Positions 31,596-41,121 of a stretch of 64,000 bases of DNA are shown one piece after another. Each line of letters starts with the position of its first letter. Position 1 is the stretch's first letter. The DNA is taken from NCBI RefSeq assembly GCF_009696265.1, contig NZ_VUMH01000011.1, forward strand, positions 79,417-143,416, in the 5' to 3' direction. A program made the position numbers and the translations under genes. This DNA is from Desulfovibrio porci. Its GTDB lineage: Bacteria > Desulfobacterota > Desulfovibrionia > Desulfovibrionales > Desulfovibrionaceae. The notes beneath the pieces are model-generated. The model made no database searches, was not told the origin of the DNA, and saw nothing but the letters and a program-made list of their open reading frames with translations.

Positions 31596-33176
31596 TTATT
31601 TTTTCCCTGAAATCCATACGCGAAGATCATTGCTCAACGCTTTCAGCGCCTCGGGGTTCGTGTACATCATGTGCCCGCCCTCATAGTACCGGCTCGTCAG
31701 ATTCCGCTCCAGAAGGCCTTCCGGGACGTCCATGCGCGACAGGCTGCTGAGGGCGCTTTCCGGCGGCGTGACCAGATCAAATCGGCCCATGGCCAGATAT
31801 ACCCGCATAAACGGCAGCCGTCGCATCGCCTTCGCCAAAAAAACGTTCGTCGAGACGAAGCCCTCGCGTCCTTTGTTCCCCAAGGTGAAATCCCACGTCT
31901 GGATTATCTCGAAGGAGGTGAACAGATACGGGCGCTTCGGCCTGATGCCCACCGTTTCCGTCAAAAAGCGCATGAAGGCTGTCCTGCACGGTTCGCCGAC
32001 GATGTTTGACATCGGGTCTTCGTCCATGCTCCATGCGCTCCCCGGCGCCGTGACACGTGCGTCGTATATGCTGACGAATTTTTTTTCGTCACGGAGAAGC
32101 TGGGCGGAAAATTCAGACGCTTCCATGCGCATGTCCTGCGCGTCAAGCTCCCGCACCGGAATGCCGGTGAATTCCGAAAGCTCGCGGAGCAGCGTTTCGC
32201 GTTCCCCGCGTTCCAGCCTGTTGCCTTTTCGCAGGGCGGGTTCAAAGCGTTCCGCGGCCCAGCGGACGGCTCGCTCCACAACTTCGTCGCGGGACAGATT
32301 TTTGAGCGCGCCGCCGAGGCGCTTGTGATACTGCGCCGCCGCCGCCATCGACGGAATCCTGTTCACAAAGGGCGTGACGTTGTTGTCCAGGCCGGACGTG
32401 GTGTCCTGATAGGAGAGGGCCGGGGATATCAGCACGATTCCCGAGGGCGCGACACCGATTTGCTGCCCCATTATCCCGGCCATTCCGGCCGCGCGCAGCC
32501 CTCCGTAACTTTCGCCGGCCAAGTAGATTTCCGCTCCCCAGCGATCGTTTTCGGTAAGCCACATGCGGACGAATTCCACCATTGATTCGAGATCGCCTTG
32601 CACTCCCAGATAGGCGTCCATCTTCACCGGTTCTTTTTTTTCTCCTTCCTTGCCCTCCTTGTCCGGTTTCGCCATGCGGCTGTAACCGGTGCCCACCGGG
32701 TCGATAAAGACCATGTCGGCCACGTCCAGCAGGCTATGGGGATTCGCTTGCAATTTATACGGCGGCGCGGCCATTTCCAGGCCGTGGTTTATTCCCGGAA
32801 CGGTCATGGGCGCGAAGGCGCAGACTTGCAGAAAGGCCGATGACGAGCCGGGACCGCCGTTGAAGAGGAACATCACCGGGCGTTCGCGAGGGCCGCCGTC
32901 CAGGATGTATGAGGCGGAAAAGATGTATGCCGTTTCCCCGGCGTCTTTGTCGAGGATAGGGGTAAGGCCGGTCTTGACCGTGTACGCCATGTTTTTGCCG
33001 TCAATGGCGGCGGTCAGCTTCTTCTCGCCCTTTTCCGGACAGTCTTCCTTGGCCGTAGCCTTCACAGCCGCCGTGCCGGAGGGCTTTATTCCTTCGCCGG
33101 ACGCGAGTGACGGCGCGACGACGGCGCACAACAGCAGCACGAGAAGCGCAAGGAACGGTTTTGATTCCGAATGCAT
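31596..33176 (-). CDS. Exported serine carboxypeptidase (peptidase S10-like)
   Basis: The 526-residue protein starts with a signal peptide (MHSESKPFLALLVLLLCAVVAPSLASG). The S10 catalytic triad can be placed: Ser in AGESYGGLRAAG, Asp in MGRFDLVTPP and His in EGGHMMYTNP near the C-terminus, with the oxyanion segment FLFNGGPGSSS upstream. It should remove C-terminal amino acids from peptides in the periplasm or outside. AAGGAGGTG lies just before ATG 33176, an excellent ribosome site. Its neighbours on both sides are unrelated and it appears to be a single-gene unit. Confidence 0.88.
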   Translation of the reverse strand: MHSESKPFLALLVLLLCAVVAPSLASGEGIKPSGTAAVKATAKEDCPEKGEKKLTAAIDGKNMAYTVKTGLTPILDKDAGETAYIFSASYILDGGPRERPVMFLFNGGPGSSSAFLQVCAFAPMTVPGINHGLEMAAPPYKLQANPHSLLDVADMVFIDPVGTGYSRMAKPDKEGKEGEKKEPVKMDAYLGVQGDLESMVEFVRMWLTENDRWGAEIYLAGESYGGLRAAGMAGIMGQQIGVAPSGIVLISPALSYQDTTSGLDNNVTPFVNRIPSMAAAAQYHKRLGGALKNLSRDEVVERAVRWAAERFEPALRKGNRLERGERETLLRELSEFTGIPVRELDAQDMRMEASEFSAQLLRDEKKFVSIYDARVTAPGSAWSMDEDPMSNIVGEPCRTAFMRFLTETVGIRPKRPYLFTSFEIIQTWDFTLGNKGREGFVSTNVFLAKAMRRLPFMRVYLAMGRFDLVTPPESALSSLSRMDVPEGLLERNLTSRYYEGGHMMYTNPEALKALSNDLRVWISGKK

Positions 33177-33507
33177 TGGAACACCTCCTTTCAGGCGCGG
33201 GGAAAGACCAGTTATATATGAAGGCGTAACCATAATGTCTTTACACTGTTAAGCATCGAAGCGGACGTTTTCGAATGCCCGAAATATAGCTTTCTAACGT
33301 TAATGCGCACCAGTTGCCGTTGTCAGTGTTCTTTCCCATAGTCTACCGTTATTTCAACGGCGCATCAATCAAAAGCGCGCAGAGGGGGGACAGACGCGTC
33401 TTTTTTTTCTGATTTAACGGAAGTATTGCTCATAGATAGCAAGCCCCGCTCCTTCAGGTGAAAGCGGGGCTTGCCGGAATCCGTGCCGTTTCAAAGAGCG
33501 GTAATCG
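33177..33507. other. Intergenic region between the S10 peptidase and the PHP-UvrD gene
   Basis: The 331-bp gap is visibly more AT-rich than the genes around it. It contains the peptidase ribosome site at one end and an inverted repeat (33439-33474) at the other. No gene was found. Confidence 0.4.
33439..33474 (-). terminator. Terminator-like inverted repeat after the PHP-UvrD gene
   Basis: GCAAGCCCCGCT (33439-33450) pairs with AGCGGGGCTTGC (33463-33474), a 12-bp stem beyond the stop of the minus-strand PHP-UvrD gene. No T-run follows on either strand, so it may be Rho-assisted or an RNA-stabilising end. Confidence 0.5.
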
Positions 33508-36500
33508 TCATTCATCCAGCCCGGACAGGAGCGAAAGATGCTCTTCTGATTTGCGCGTGTGCGGCGTCAGCGTGCTCTGGCGGCAGAAGTCGCGGATCTG
33601 GGCCAAAAAGGGCGAAGGCGCGAGGCGCAGTTTTTTGCCGTACAGCGTGCGCCGGGCGCAATAGCTCACAAACAATGCCCGCGCGGCGCGGGTCAGCCCC
33701 ACATAGAGCAGACGCCGCTCCTCCGCCAGTTCCTCCACAAGTCGGGCGTCACGGGCCGCCTGATTGCTTGGGCCCTCTGCTTCCGCAGCCTCTTTTTCAA
33801 ACAGCAGTTCCCGCCGTAGCGGCAGCAGGCCGCTTTCCAGGCCGGGCAGAAAGACCGCCTGAAATTCCAGTCCCTTGGAGGCGTGCAGGGTAAGAATCTG
33901 GACCTGCTCGGCTTTGGCGCGCACCAACTCCGCCTCGTGCAGCCAGGCCAGCCGCTGGAACAGGGCCTGCCAGCCGCCGCATTCCTGCCAGAGACGGCAG
34001 AGCGAGCGCCACTGGCGGCTCCGGCAAAAAAGTTCGCCGGTCCAGGCCTGCGCGTCCAGCCAGGCGGCCATGTCCTGCGGTTTGGGCAGGTTCCCGGCGG
34101 GCCAGGGCAGGGCCGTGTCCCGCTCCGCCGCGTCCGCCTGCTCCGGCGGGGCCGGCAAAATGTCCGCAAAACCGCAATGTCCGGCGGCCAGAGCCAGAAA
34201 GCGGGCGCAGACCGGTTCCTGCCAGAACTCTTCCTGCGCCGGGGCCGCGCACGGCACGCCCGCCTGTTCCAGAGCCGCGCGCAGGGGCGGAATCTGGGCT
34301 TTGAGCCGCACCAGCACAGCCACGTCCCCCGGCGACAGGCTGTTGTCCAGCTCAGTGGCGTCGGCGCGCTTTTGGGCCTGATCCAGCAAGGTGTGGGCCG
34401 TGGCCCCGATAAGCCGCTGCACGCGTCCGGCCAGCCAGCGGGCTTCGGCCCGCTCGTCCGGCGCGGCGAAGAGCTGCAACTGGGCCCGCAGAGGCCGGGC
34501 CGCGCGCAACAGGCCGCACTGCCCCCGGCCCTGCAAAAGGTTCTGGGCCATGTCCAGCACGTCCTGGCTGGCGCGGTAGCTCCGGCCCAGCCTGTGCACC
34601 GCAAGCTCCGGCCAGCAGGCCCGCAAAGAAGCCTCGCTCTGGCCCGTGGCCCCGCGAAAGCCGTAGATGGCCTGATCCGGGTCGCCGATGCCGAAAAAGC
34701 CCTGGCCGCCGGACGGCAGCAGGGCGCGGATCACGGCCAGCTGCACGGGTGAAAGGTCCTGCACCTCGTCCACCAGCACATGCCGCCAGCGCCCGTTCAG
34801 TTCGGGAGCGTGCGCCAGCAGCCAGTCCAGCAGGTCGGCGTAGTCCACATAGCGCATATGGCTCCGGGCGTTTTTACGCCGGCGGTAGCGGTCGGCGGCT
34901 TCCGCCAGTTCGCTGCCCGGAGTCGGCTCATTCAGGCTTTCGCGGGCCAGGCTCAGGGTATCCCAGAGCGTGCGCAGCCGCCGCGCGGGTACATCCGCAT
35001 TGGCCGCGCCGAACAGGCGGAAGGCCGCGTCCTCGGCCAGGAGCAGGCTTTGCGGTTCGGCCGCGCGCAGTTCGCCCCAGGCCAGGCCGTGGAGGGTGTC
35101 GCATTGCGGCAGGGCGGCGAGCTGAGGCAGGGCCGCGTTCAGACGTTCCCGCAGTTCCCCGGCGGCGCGGCGGGTAAAGGTGACGGCCAGGAGTTCCTGG
35201 GGCCGCGCGCCTTCTTCCAGCAGCCGTTGCAGACGGCCGATGAGCACGCGGGTTTTGCCCGCGCCGGGACCGGCCAGAATCAGAACCGGAGCGGGACCGG
35301 CACGCAGAGCCGCGTCTTGTTCGTCGGAAAAAGCCGCCGCAACGGGCGCGGGAACCACGTCGCTTTTCTGTTCCGGCGCGGCTTTTGTCAGGCTCAGAAG
35401 CGAGAGGGAGTTGTCGGCGGCGCCGCCTTGCGCTGGGGCCGTTGCCGTTGCGTTTTTGCGCGGGCGTCCGGGCCGGGCCAATCCCGGCAGGCGTTGGCCG
35501 CCGCCGCGCACGTCGCGCAATTCTTCGGGTTCAAACACGCGCACCACGCCGTATTGACCGTCAAAGCCGCCCTGGCGGATCACCTGACCGCGCCGCATGC
35601 GGGCCACGGCTTCGCCCAGAGGCTCCCAGTGGGCGCGGAGGTCCGCTTCCGGCAAATGGCAGAGGATGTCCAGTTCCGGCCCCAGCTCGCGCAGCAGGCG
35701 GCTGTAGCGTTCCTGCACCTTGCGTGAGCCGGAGCCCGCGCCCAGAATTTCGCCGACCACTTCCGGCAGGGGGATCAAAGGCCGGGCTTCAGGCTCCAGC
35801 GGCAATTGAGCCGGAGCCTCGCGGTCGGCCAGTTCCAACACGCGATGCAGCACGCCCACGGTCAAAGGCTTGCCGCAGACCGGGCAGATATTGTTCAGGG
35901 CCAGGGCTTCGCGCGGTTCCAGCACCACATTGCAGGCCCGGTGGCCGTCCAGATGGTATTTGCCTTCCTCGGGGTAGAATTCCATGGTGCCTAGAAAGCG
36001 GCAGTCCAGGCTGTCCTGCGGCTCGCGCCGGGCTGCCGCGCGCAGGGCCGTGAACATGCCCGCGTAGGAGGGCGGTCCGGCGAAAAGATTGGCTTCGCGG
36101 CCCAGGTTGGCCCCGGAATGGGCGTCGGAATTGGAGATCAGGACATAGCCGTCCAGGCGGCTGATGAGGCGGTTCATGGCCGGGTCCGAGGAGAGGCCGG
36201 TCTCCAGGGCGAAAATATGTTCCGAGAGGTCGGCGAAGCAGTCCTCCAGCCGGTCGAAGCCGGACTTGGAGCCGAACAGGGCGAACCAGGGCGTCCAGAC
36301 ATGGGCGGGCACCAGCACGGCCTGGGGCACGGTTTCCAGCATAATTTCCAGCAGGTCGCGCGAGTCCAGGCCCAGAATGGGCCGCCCGTCGGAATTGAGA
36401 TTGCCGATCTGGGCCAGACGTTCGGAAAGGCGGTCAGCGGCGTCCAGATCGGGCACAAAGACCAGATTGTGCACCTTGCGCACCTTGCCGTGGCGCTTGT

Positions 36501-36807
36501 AAATGGAGCTGATTTCCGCCTGAAGGCAGAACAGCGGCCCCTGCCTGCCCGCATGGGGACGGGGCTGCGCGTCGGCCAGAATTGCCAGCTGTTCCGGCTC
36601 CCCTTTCAGACGATAGAGGCCGCTGACTTCATCGAAGGCCAACTGCTCACGCAGCTCGGCCCGCCATTGCGGATGAGTGAAGTCGCCGGTGCCCAGCACG
36701 TCGATGCCCTTGCAGCGCGCCCAGGCCGCCAGATGCCGGGGATTGAGCGCTTTGCTGGTGGCCCGGGAGAAACGCGAATGGATGTGCAGATCCGCAATAA
36801 AATTCAT
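33508..36807 (-). CDS. Fusion of a PHP phosphoesterase domain and a UvrD/Rep-type helicase
   Basis: The 1099-residue protein has two halves. Residues 1-380 form a PHP domain beginning NFIADLHIHSRFS, with further metal-binding His/Asp positions (GTGDFTHP, ISNSDAHS) and a Cys pair CPVCGKP near 306. Residues from about 490 on form a superfamily 1A helicase: Walker A AGPGAGKT near 510, DEVQDLS near 677, GDPDQAIYGFRG, LTLHASKGLEF and YVGLTRA. PHP domains hydrolyse phosphoesters, so the enzyme may couple unwinding to strand processing. ATG 36807 is chosen because GAGG lies six bases upstream. It is the last gene of a four-gene minus-strand run. Confidence 0.85.
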   Translation of the reverse strand: MNFIADLHIHSRFSRATSKALNPRHLAAWARCKGIDVLGTGDFTHPQWRAELREQLAFDEVSGLYRLKGEPEQLAILADAQPRPHAGRQGPLFCLQAEISSIYKRHGKVRKVHNLVFVPDLDAADRLSERLAQIGNLNSDGRPILGLDSRDLLEIMLETVPQAVLVPAHVWTPWFALFGSKSGFDRLEDCFADLSEHIFALETGLSSDPAMNRLISRLDGYVLISNSDAHSGANLGREANLFAGPPSYAGMFTALRAAARREPQDSLDCRFLGTMEFYPEEGKYHLDGHRACNVVLEPREALALNNICPVCGKPLTVGVLHRVLELADREAPAQLPLEPEARPLIPLPEVVGEILGAGSGSRKVQERYSRLLRELGPELDILCHLPEADLRAHWEPLGEAVARMRRGQVIRQGGFDGQYGVVRVFEPEELRDVRGGGQRLPGLARPGRPRKNATATAPAQGGAADNSLSLLSLTKAAPEQKSDVVPAPVAAAFSDEQDAALRAGPAPVLILAGPGAGKTRVLIGRLQRLLEEGARPQELLAVTFTRRAAGELRERLNAALPQLAALPQCDTLHGLAWGELRAAEPQSLLLAEDAAFRLFGAANADVPARRLRTLWDTLSLARESLNEPTPGSELAEAADRYRRRKNARSHMRYVDYADLLDWLLAHAPELNGRWRHVLVDEVQDLSPVQLAVIRALLPSGGQGFFGIGDPDQAIYGFRGATGQSEASLRACWPELAVHRLGRSYRASQDVLDMAQNLLQGRGQCGLLRAARPLRAQLQLFAAPDERAEARWLAGRVQRLIGATAHTLLDQAQKRADATELDNSLSPGDVAVLVRLKAQIPPLRAALEQAGVPCAAPAQEEFWQEPVCARFLALAAGHCGFADILPAPPEQADAAERDTALPWPAGNLPKPQDMAAWLDAQAWTGELFCRSRQWRSLCRLWQECGGWQALFQRLAWLHEAELVRAKAEQVQILTLHASKGLEFQAVFLPGLESGLLPLRRELLFEKEAAEAEGPSNQAARDARLVEELAEERRLLYVGLTRAARALFVSYCARRTLYGKKLRLAPSPFLAQIRDFCRQSTLTPHTRKSEEHLSLLSGLDE

Positions 36808-36815
36808 GTCTAACC

Positions 36816-37640
36816 TCATGTTGTGGCCGCAGCCAGCCAGGGACAGAACGCCAGCGCCCGCGCCGTCCAGAGAGGGGTTGTTCGCGCCGCCCGGCCCGGC
36901 TGTTGTCGGTGCAGGGTCAGCGGGGCCTCCAGGCGCGGTTCCGGGGCCGCGCCCTTGCGGGTTTGCGCCAACAGGCGTGTGGCCGGGCTGTGGCTGTGGG
37001 GACGCACGGGAATGATCCGGCGCAGGCCCAGACGCGCTTCCTCAAAGGCCGCGCAAAGCCGGGGCAGGGAGCGCGCCTCGAAAATGCAGAAAAAATGTCC
37101 GTGGTGGCGCAAGAGCCTGGCGGCGGCGCGGCAGAAAACGCCCAGAGCGTCGGCGTCGCGCAGGGCGCGTTCCCGCAGGAGTGAGGGCGACGCCCGGCCT
37201 TGGCCCGGCAGGCCGTAGGGCGGGTTGGCCAGCACCATGTCGCGCGTTCCGTCCAGTTCCGGCAGCGGAACCGCAAGGTCCGCCGCCCGGAAGAGCAGAC
37301 TTTGCTCCAGGCCCAGCTCGCGGGCATTGCGCCGGGCCGCCTCCAGCAAATTTTCCTCCCTCTCCAGGCCCAGCCCGCGCGCCTCGGGGCAGCGCAGGGC
37401 CAGTCCCAGCAGGGCCGCTCCGCAACCGCAACCTAGTTCCGCAACGGACAGGCTCAAGGCCTGGGGCGTCGCTCTGGAGAGACGCGCGCGGCGTTCTTCG
37501 CAATGCCGGGCCGCGAAGGCCGCCAGCAACAACGCGTCCAGACCGAAGCGCAAGCTCCCGCCGGGCTGCTCCAGACCGCGCGGGAAAGCGGCGCGGGCGT
37601 CGCGGATGCTTTCTTGCGTATATATTCCCCGTACTACCAA
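36816..37640 (-). CDS. N6-adenine methyltransferase, TrmN6-like (MTS family)
   Basis: The 274-residue protein has a SAM-binding motif AELGCGCGAALLGLAL and the N6-adenine signature VLANPPYG, as in TrmN6 (YfiC), which makes m6A37 in tRNA1-Val. The N-terminal QPGGSLRFGLDALLLAAF fits that family. The C-terminus (about 215-274) is Arg- and Ala-rich and not clearly conserved. No ATG is available at the N-terminus; a TTG at 37640 is the most likely start, without a strong ribosome site. It ends just before the PHP-UvrD start. Confidence 0.75.
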   Translation of the reverse strand: MVVRGIYTQESIRDARAAFPRGLEQPGGSLRFGLDALLLAAFAARHCEERRARLSRATPQALSLSVAELGCGCGAALLGLALRCPEARGLGLEREENLLEAARRNARELGLEQSLLFRAADLAVPLPELDGTRDMVLANPPYGLPGQGRASPSLLRERALRDADALGVFCRAAARLLRHHGHFFCIFEARSLPRLCAAFEEARLGLRRIIPVRPHSHSPATRLLAQTRKGAAPEPRLEAPLTLHRQQPGRAARTTPLWTARALAFCPWLAAATT

Positions 37641-37750
37641 GGTCTGACTTTTACGACGTGATGTATAACGTCATTGTTCCGCATCCGGGATCGTTGCCGC
37701 CGGCAAGGAAAGTGAAGACTGGAGCAGCCGGGCAAAAAATCTCGAATGCG

Positions 37751-39967
37751 TTACAGCAGTGCGCCGTCCCAATTAAACAAGCCCTGCCGCCGCGCTTCCG
37801 GCAATCCGGCGGGCGGGTTTTCCTGAATATGGACGAAAAAGCCGTAGCCCGCGGCCGTCAGTTCCTGGCGTTTGGCCGTGAGATCCAGGGGCCAGCCGGG
37901 ATAGAGCCAGATGTTGCCGCCGTATTGCCGCGCCCAGAAAACCTCGCCCTTGGGGCTCATAAAAGGTTCGTTGGCCTTGACGCCCAGCAGACCGAAGCGG
38001 CTGAGGCCCACGGGCCAGAAGCCGCTGAGCACCATGCCCAGCGGCAGGGGGCTCTGTCCGGGCAGGGCCAGTAGGTCCTCGCGGGCCAGTTCCGGGCTGA
38101 CGAAGGCCCCGGCAAAGCCCATACCCGCCAGCACGCCCAGCGCCGGAGCGTTGGCCGCGTTGCAGAAAGGCCCGGCCAAAAGGTCCGCGTCCTCGGGCAG
38201 TTCCGCCGGGAAAAAGCCGCGCTGCCAGGGCGCGTTGCAGACGAAATGGCGCGCGCCGTCACGCCAGAGCCGGGCGATCATCCGGCGCAGGCTGTCCTCC
38301 TCTTCGGGCCAGACCACGGGCGGCAGCCACCAGGCCACGCGCGGGGCCACCGTGCGCGAAATCTCCGCGCTGCGCGGCGAGAGCCAGAGCGCCAGCAACT
38401 GATTACGGCTGCCCCGCGTTTCCCGGCCTTGCGGCAGGGTGGCGCGCAGCAGCATGTCCGCCCTAGGGCGGGATTTCACAGCGCTGGGCAGGCGGGGGGC
38501 GCTGTCCACGGCTGTGCTGGGACGGCCCGGCAGGACCTCCAGGCGAGCCTGCCAGGCTTTGAGCAACTGCATCAGCTCGGGTTCGCGCCGGTCAATGAGA
38601 AAGACCGGCGTGCCCGCCTTGGGCGTCTTGTGCTTGGGCAGGCGCAGGATCAGGCTCCCGGCCTTGGGGATGCGCCGGGTCACCGGCAGGGTGGCGTGCC
38701 AGCGTTCGTCCTCCACGCCCACGCGCAGATAGTCCTGCGGCAGCAGCTCGAAATGCGGCTTGAGCACCAGGCGGCCGTCGGGTTCCACGCGGATTTTGCC
38801 CGCCAGCAGGCCGGAACTGGTCTGGCCGTCGGGTGTGGTGGGCACGTTGTTTTTCTGCGGCAGAAAGCGCGCCCGGCTGCCGGGGCGGCCCAATGCCATT
38901 TCCAGAATTTCCTCGGCGGTCTTGCGGGCCTTGGGGTCGCCCACGTTGTCGCGCAGCATGCGGTAGGCCGTAACCACATGGTAGACGTAATGCGGGCCTT
39001 TTTTGCGGCCTTCGATTTTCCAGGACACCAGATGGGGAATATCCAGGAGGGTCTTGGCCAGCACGTCCAGGGAAAGATCCAGACAGGAGAAAAAGCGGCC
39101 GCTGTGTTCCTTGCCGCGCGGCGGCCGTGGGGCGCGGCGCGCGGTCTTCCCTTCAAGCTCAAAGGGGCGGGCCTCGCGGACGGACCGGCCGTCACGGCTC
39201 GTGCGCGCGTTTTTTCCGTCGCGTCGGACGGCTTCCTGCTCTTCGTTTTCCGCATTGCGGAAAAGCGCCTGGGCCGCCGCGCCGCCCTGGCGGTAGATCC
39301 GGCGGCAGGGTTGCACGCAACGGCCGCGCAGGCCGCTTTTGCCGCCCATATAGCTGGACCAGTAACAGCGCCCGGACACGCAATAGCACAGCGCCCCGTG
39401 GATGAAACATTCCAGATCAAGGCCGTCCGGGCAGGCTTCGCCCATGCGCCGGATCTCGTCGATGGACAGTTCGCGCGGCAGAATCACCCGGTCGGCGCCC
39501 AGCCCCCTGGCCTGAAGCAGGGCTTCGGGGTGGGTCAGGTTGGCCAGGGTGGACAGGAACAGCCCGCCCTCGAAACCGGCCTGCCGGGCCAGATCCAGCA
39601 TGGCCAGATCCTGGATGATCAGCCCGTCCGGGCGCACCTGGCGGGCCAGACGCGCGGCCAGCCGGTAGGCGGCGGCGCTTTCGCCGGGTTTGACCAGGGT
39701 GTTCATGGCCACGTAGACGCGCGCGTTTTCGGCGTGGGCCAGATCCGTGAGCCGGGACAGCTCGGTGAGGCCGAAGTTTTCCGCCTGCATGCGGGCCGAA
39801 AAGTGCTTCAGGCCCAGATAAATGGCGTCGGCCCCGGCGGCCAGGGCCGCCAGAAAAGAGGAGGCGTCCCCGGCCGGAGCGAGAATTTCGGGTTTGCGCG
39901 GCGAGGCGGAGGGATTTTCCGTCTGGCTCATGTGGTCCGCGGCGGGAGAGATGTCCTGTGTGCTCAT
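37751..39967 (-). CDS. U32-family peptidase-like protein (RlhA/TrhP group)
   Basis: The 738-residue protein carries the U32 pattern: KPEILAPAGD..FLAALAAGADAIYLGLKHFSAR at the N-terminus and the Cys-rich signature ECFIHGALCYCVSGRCYWSS...RGRCVQPCR around residues 205-240. U32 proteins include RlhA, which hydroxylates C2501 of 23S rRNA, and TrhP, needed for a tRNA wobble modification with prephenate, so a role in RNA hydroxylation is more likely than proteolysis. Its ATG overlaps the TGA of the upstream epimerase gene. The C-terminal 300 residues are a DUF3656-like extension as in long U32 members. Confidence 0.85.
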   Translation of the reverse strand: MSTQDISPAADHMSQTENPSASPRKPEILAPAGDASSFLAALAAGADAIYLGLKHFSARMQAENFGLTELSRLTDLAHAENARVYVAMNTLVKPGESAAAYRLAARLARQVRPDGLIIQDLAMLDLARQAGFEGGLFLSTLANLTHPEALLQARGLGADRVILPRELSIDEIRRMGEACPDGLDLECFIHGALCYCVSGRCYWSSYMGGKSGLRGRCVQPCRRIYRQGGAAAQALFRNAENEEQEAVRRDGKNARTSRDGRSVREARPFELEGKTARRAPRPPRGKEHSGRFFSCLDLSLDVLAKTLLDIPHLVSWKIEGRKKGPHYVYHVVTAYRMLRDNVGDPKARKTAEEILEMALGRPGSRARFLPQKNNVPTTPDGQTSSGLLAGKIRVEPDGRLVLKPHFELLPQDYLRVGVEDERWHATLPVTRRIPKAGSLILRLPKHKTPKAGTPVFLIDRREPELMQLLKAWQARLEVLPGRPSTAVDSAPRLPSAVKSRPRADMLLRATLPQGRETRGSRNQLLALWLSPRSAEISRTVAPRVAWWLPPVVWPEEEDSLRRMIARLWRDGARHFVCNAPWQRGFFPAELPEDADLLAGPFCNAANAPALGVLAGMGFAGAFVSPELAREDLLALPGQSPLPLGMVLSGFWPVGLSRFGLLGVKANEPFMSPKGEVFWARQYGGNIWLYPGWPLDLTAKRQELTAAGYGFFVHIQENPPAGLPEARRQGLFNWDGALL

Positions 39968-40983
39968 ATTTTGTAATACTCTTTGTACCAGTCCACAAAG
40001 CGGGCTATGCCCTCGCGCAGGGGCGTCACCGGGGCGAAGCCGGTGGCGGCGGTCAGGGCGTCGATGTCGGCCCAGGTGGCTTCCACGTCGCCGGGCTGCA
40101 TGGGCAGCAGTTCCTTGACGGCGGTTCTGCCCAGGGCTTCTTCCAGCACGGCGATGAATTCGTTGAGCTCCACGGTCTGGTTGTTGCCGATATTATAGAT
40201 GCGCCAGGGCGCGGAGCTGGAGGCCGGATCGGGCGCGGCGGCGTCAAAGGCCGGGTCGGGCGCGGCGGCCAGGGGCAGCAGGCGGACCACGCCTTCCACG
40301 ATATCGTCGATATAGGTGAAGTCGCGGCGCATGCGGCCTTCATTGAAAACCTTGATGGGTTCGCCGCGCACAATGGCGCTGGTGAAAAGGTGCAGGGCCA
40401 TGTCCGGGCGGCCCCAGGGGCCGTAAACCGTGAAGAAGCGCAGGCCCGTGCAGGGCAGGCGGTAGAGATGGCTGTAAGCATGGGCCATGAGCTCGTTGCT
40501 CTTCTTGGTGGCCGCGTAGAGGCTCACCGGATGGTCCACGTTGTGGTGCACGGAGTAGGGCCGGGCGGCGTTGAGGCCGTAGACCGAGGAGGAGGAGGCG
40601 AAGAGCAGGTGCTCCACGCCGCCGTGGCGGCAGCCTTCCAGCAGGTTGCCGAAACCGACCAGATTGGAATTGACGTAGGAGGCGGGATTCAGCAGGCTGT
40701 AGCGCACCCCGGCCTGGGCCGCCAGGTTGACCACATGGCTGAAGCGCTCACGCCGGAACAGCCCGGCCATGCCGTCCGCGTCGGCCAGATCCAGAAGCTC
40801 GAAGCGAAAACGCCCGCGCGCTTCCGGCATGGCGCCCAGATCGGCCAGACGGTCCTTTTTCAATTGCACGTCATAATAGTCGTTGCAATTATCGATGCCC
40901 ACCACCGTGTGCCCGTCGGCCAGCAGCCGCCGGGCCAGATGATAGCCGATGAAGCCCGCCGCGCCGGTTACCAGAACATGCAT
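39964..40983 (-). CDS. NAD-dependent sugar epimerase, probable UDP-glucuronate 4-epimerase
   Basis: The 339-residue extended short-chain dehydrogenase has the NAD loop TGAAGFIGYHLA, the catalytic Ser in SSSVYG and the YAATKKSNE (YxxxK) pair. The signature DNCNDYYDVQLKKDRL and the FFTVYGPWGRPDMA segment are typical of UDP-glucuronate epimerases, which make UDP-galacturonate for surface polysaccharides. AAAGGGGG lies four bases before ATG 40983. It leads a run of four minus-strand genes, and its stop codon overlaps the start of the U32 gene. Confidence 0.85.
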   Translation of the reverse strand: MHVLVTGAAGFIGYHLARRLLADGHTVVGIDNCNDYYDVQLKKDRLADLGAMPEARGRFRFELLDLADADGMAGLFRRERFSHVVNLAAQAGVRYSLLNPASYVNSNLVGFGNLLEGCRHGGVEHLLFASSSSVYGLNAARPYSVHHNVDHPVSLYAATKKSNELMAHAYSHLYRLPCTGLRFFTVYGPWGRPDMALHLFTSAIVRGEPIKVFNEGRMRRDFTYIDDIVEGVVRLLPLAAAPDPAFDAAAPDPASSSAPWRIYNIGNNQTVELNEFIAVLEEALGRTAVKELLPMQPGDVEATWADIDALTAATGFAPVTPLREGIARFVDWYKEYYKI

Positions 40984-41121
40984 GTCGCCCCCTTTGCGTG
41001 TACGCCACAAAGTAAGCCAGATGGCCGCCGGGGGCAAGGGCGGGCCGGGGCGCGAGGTCTCACGGGGCTTGCCGGATGGGAGGCGGCCACGTATGCTGCG
41101 CCATATTGCATTGAGGTAGGT

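Noticed and set aside
33392..33401. AGACGCGTCT followed by eight T as a terminator
   Set aside because: The palindrome has no loop and cannot form a stable short hairpin in RNA; no gene ends next to it on the plus strand.
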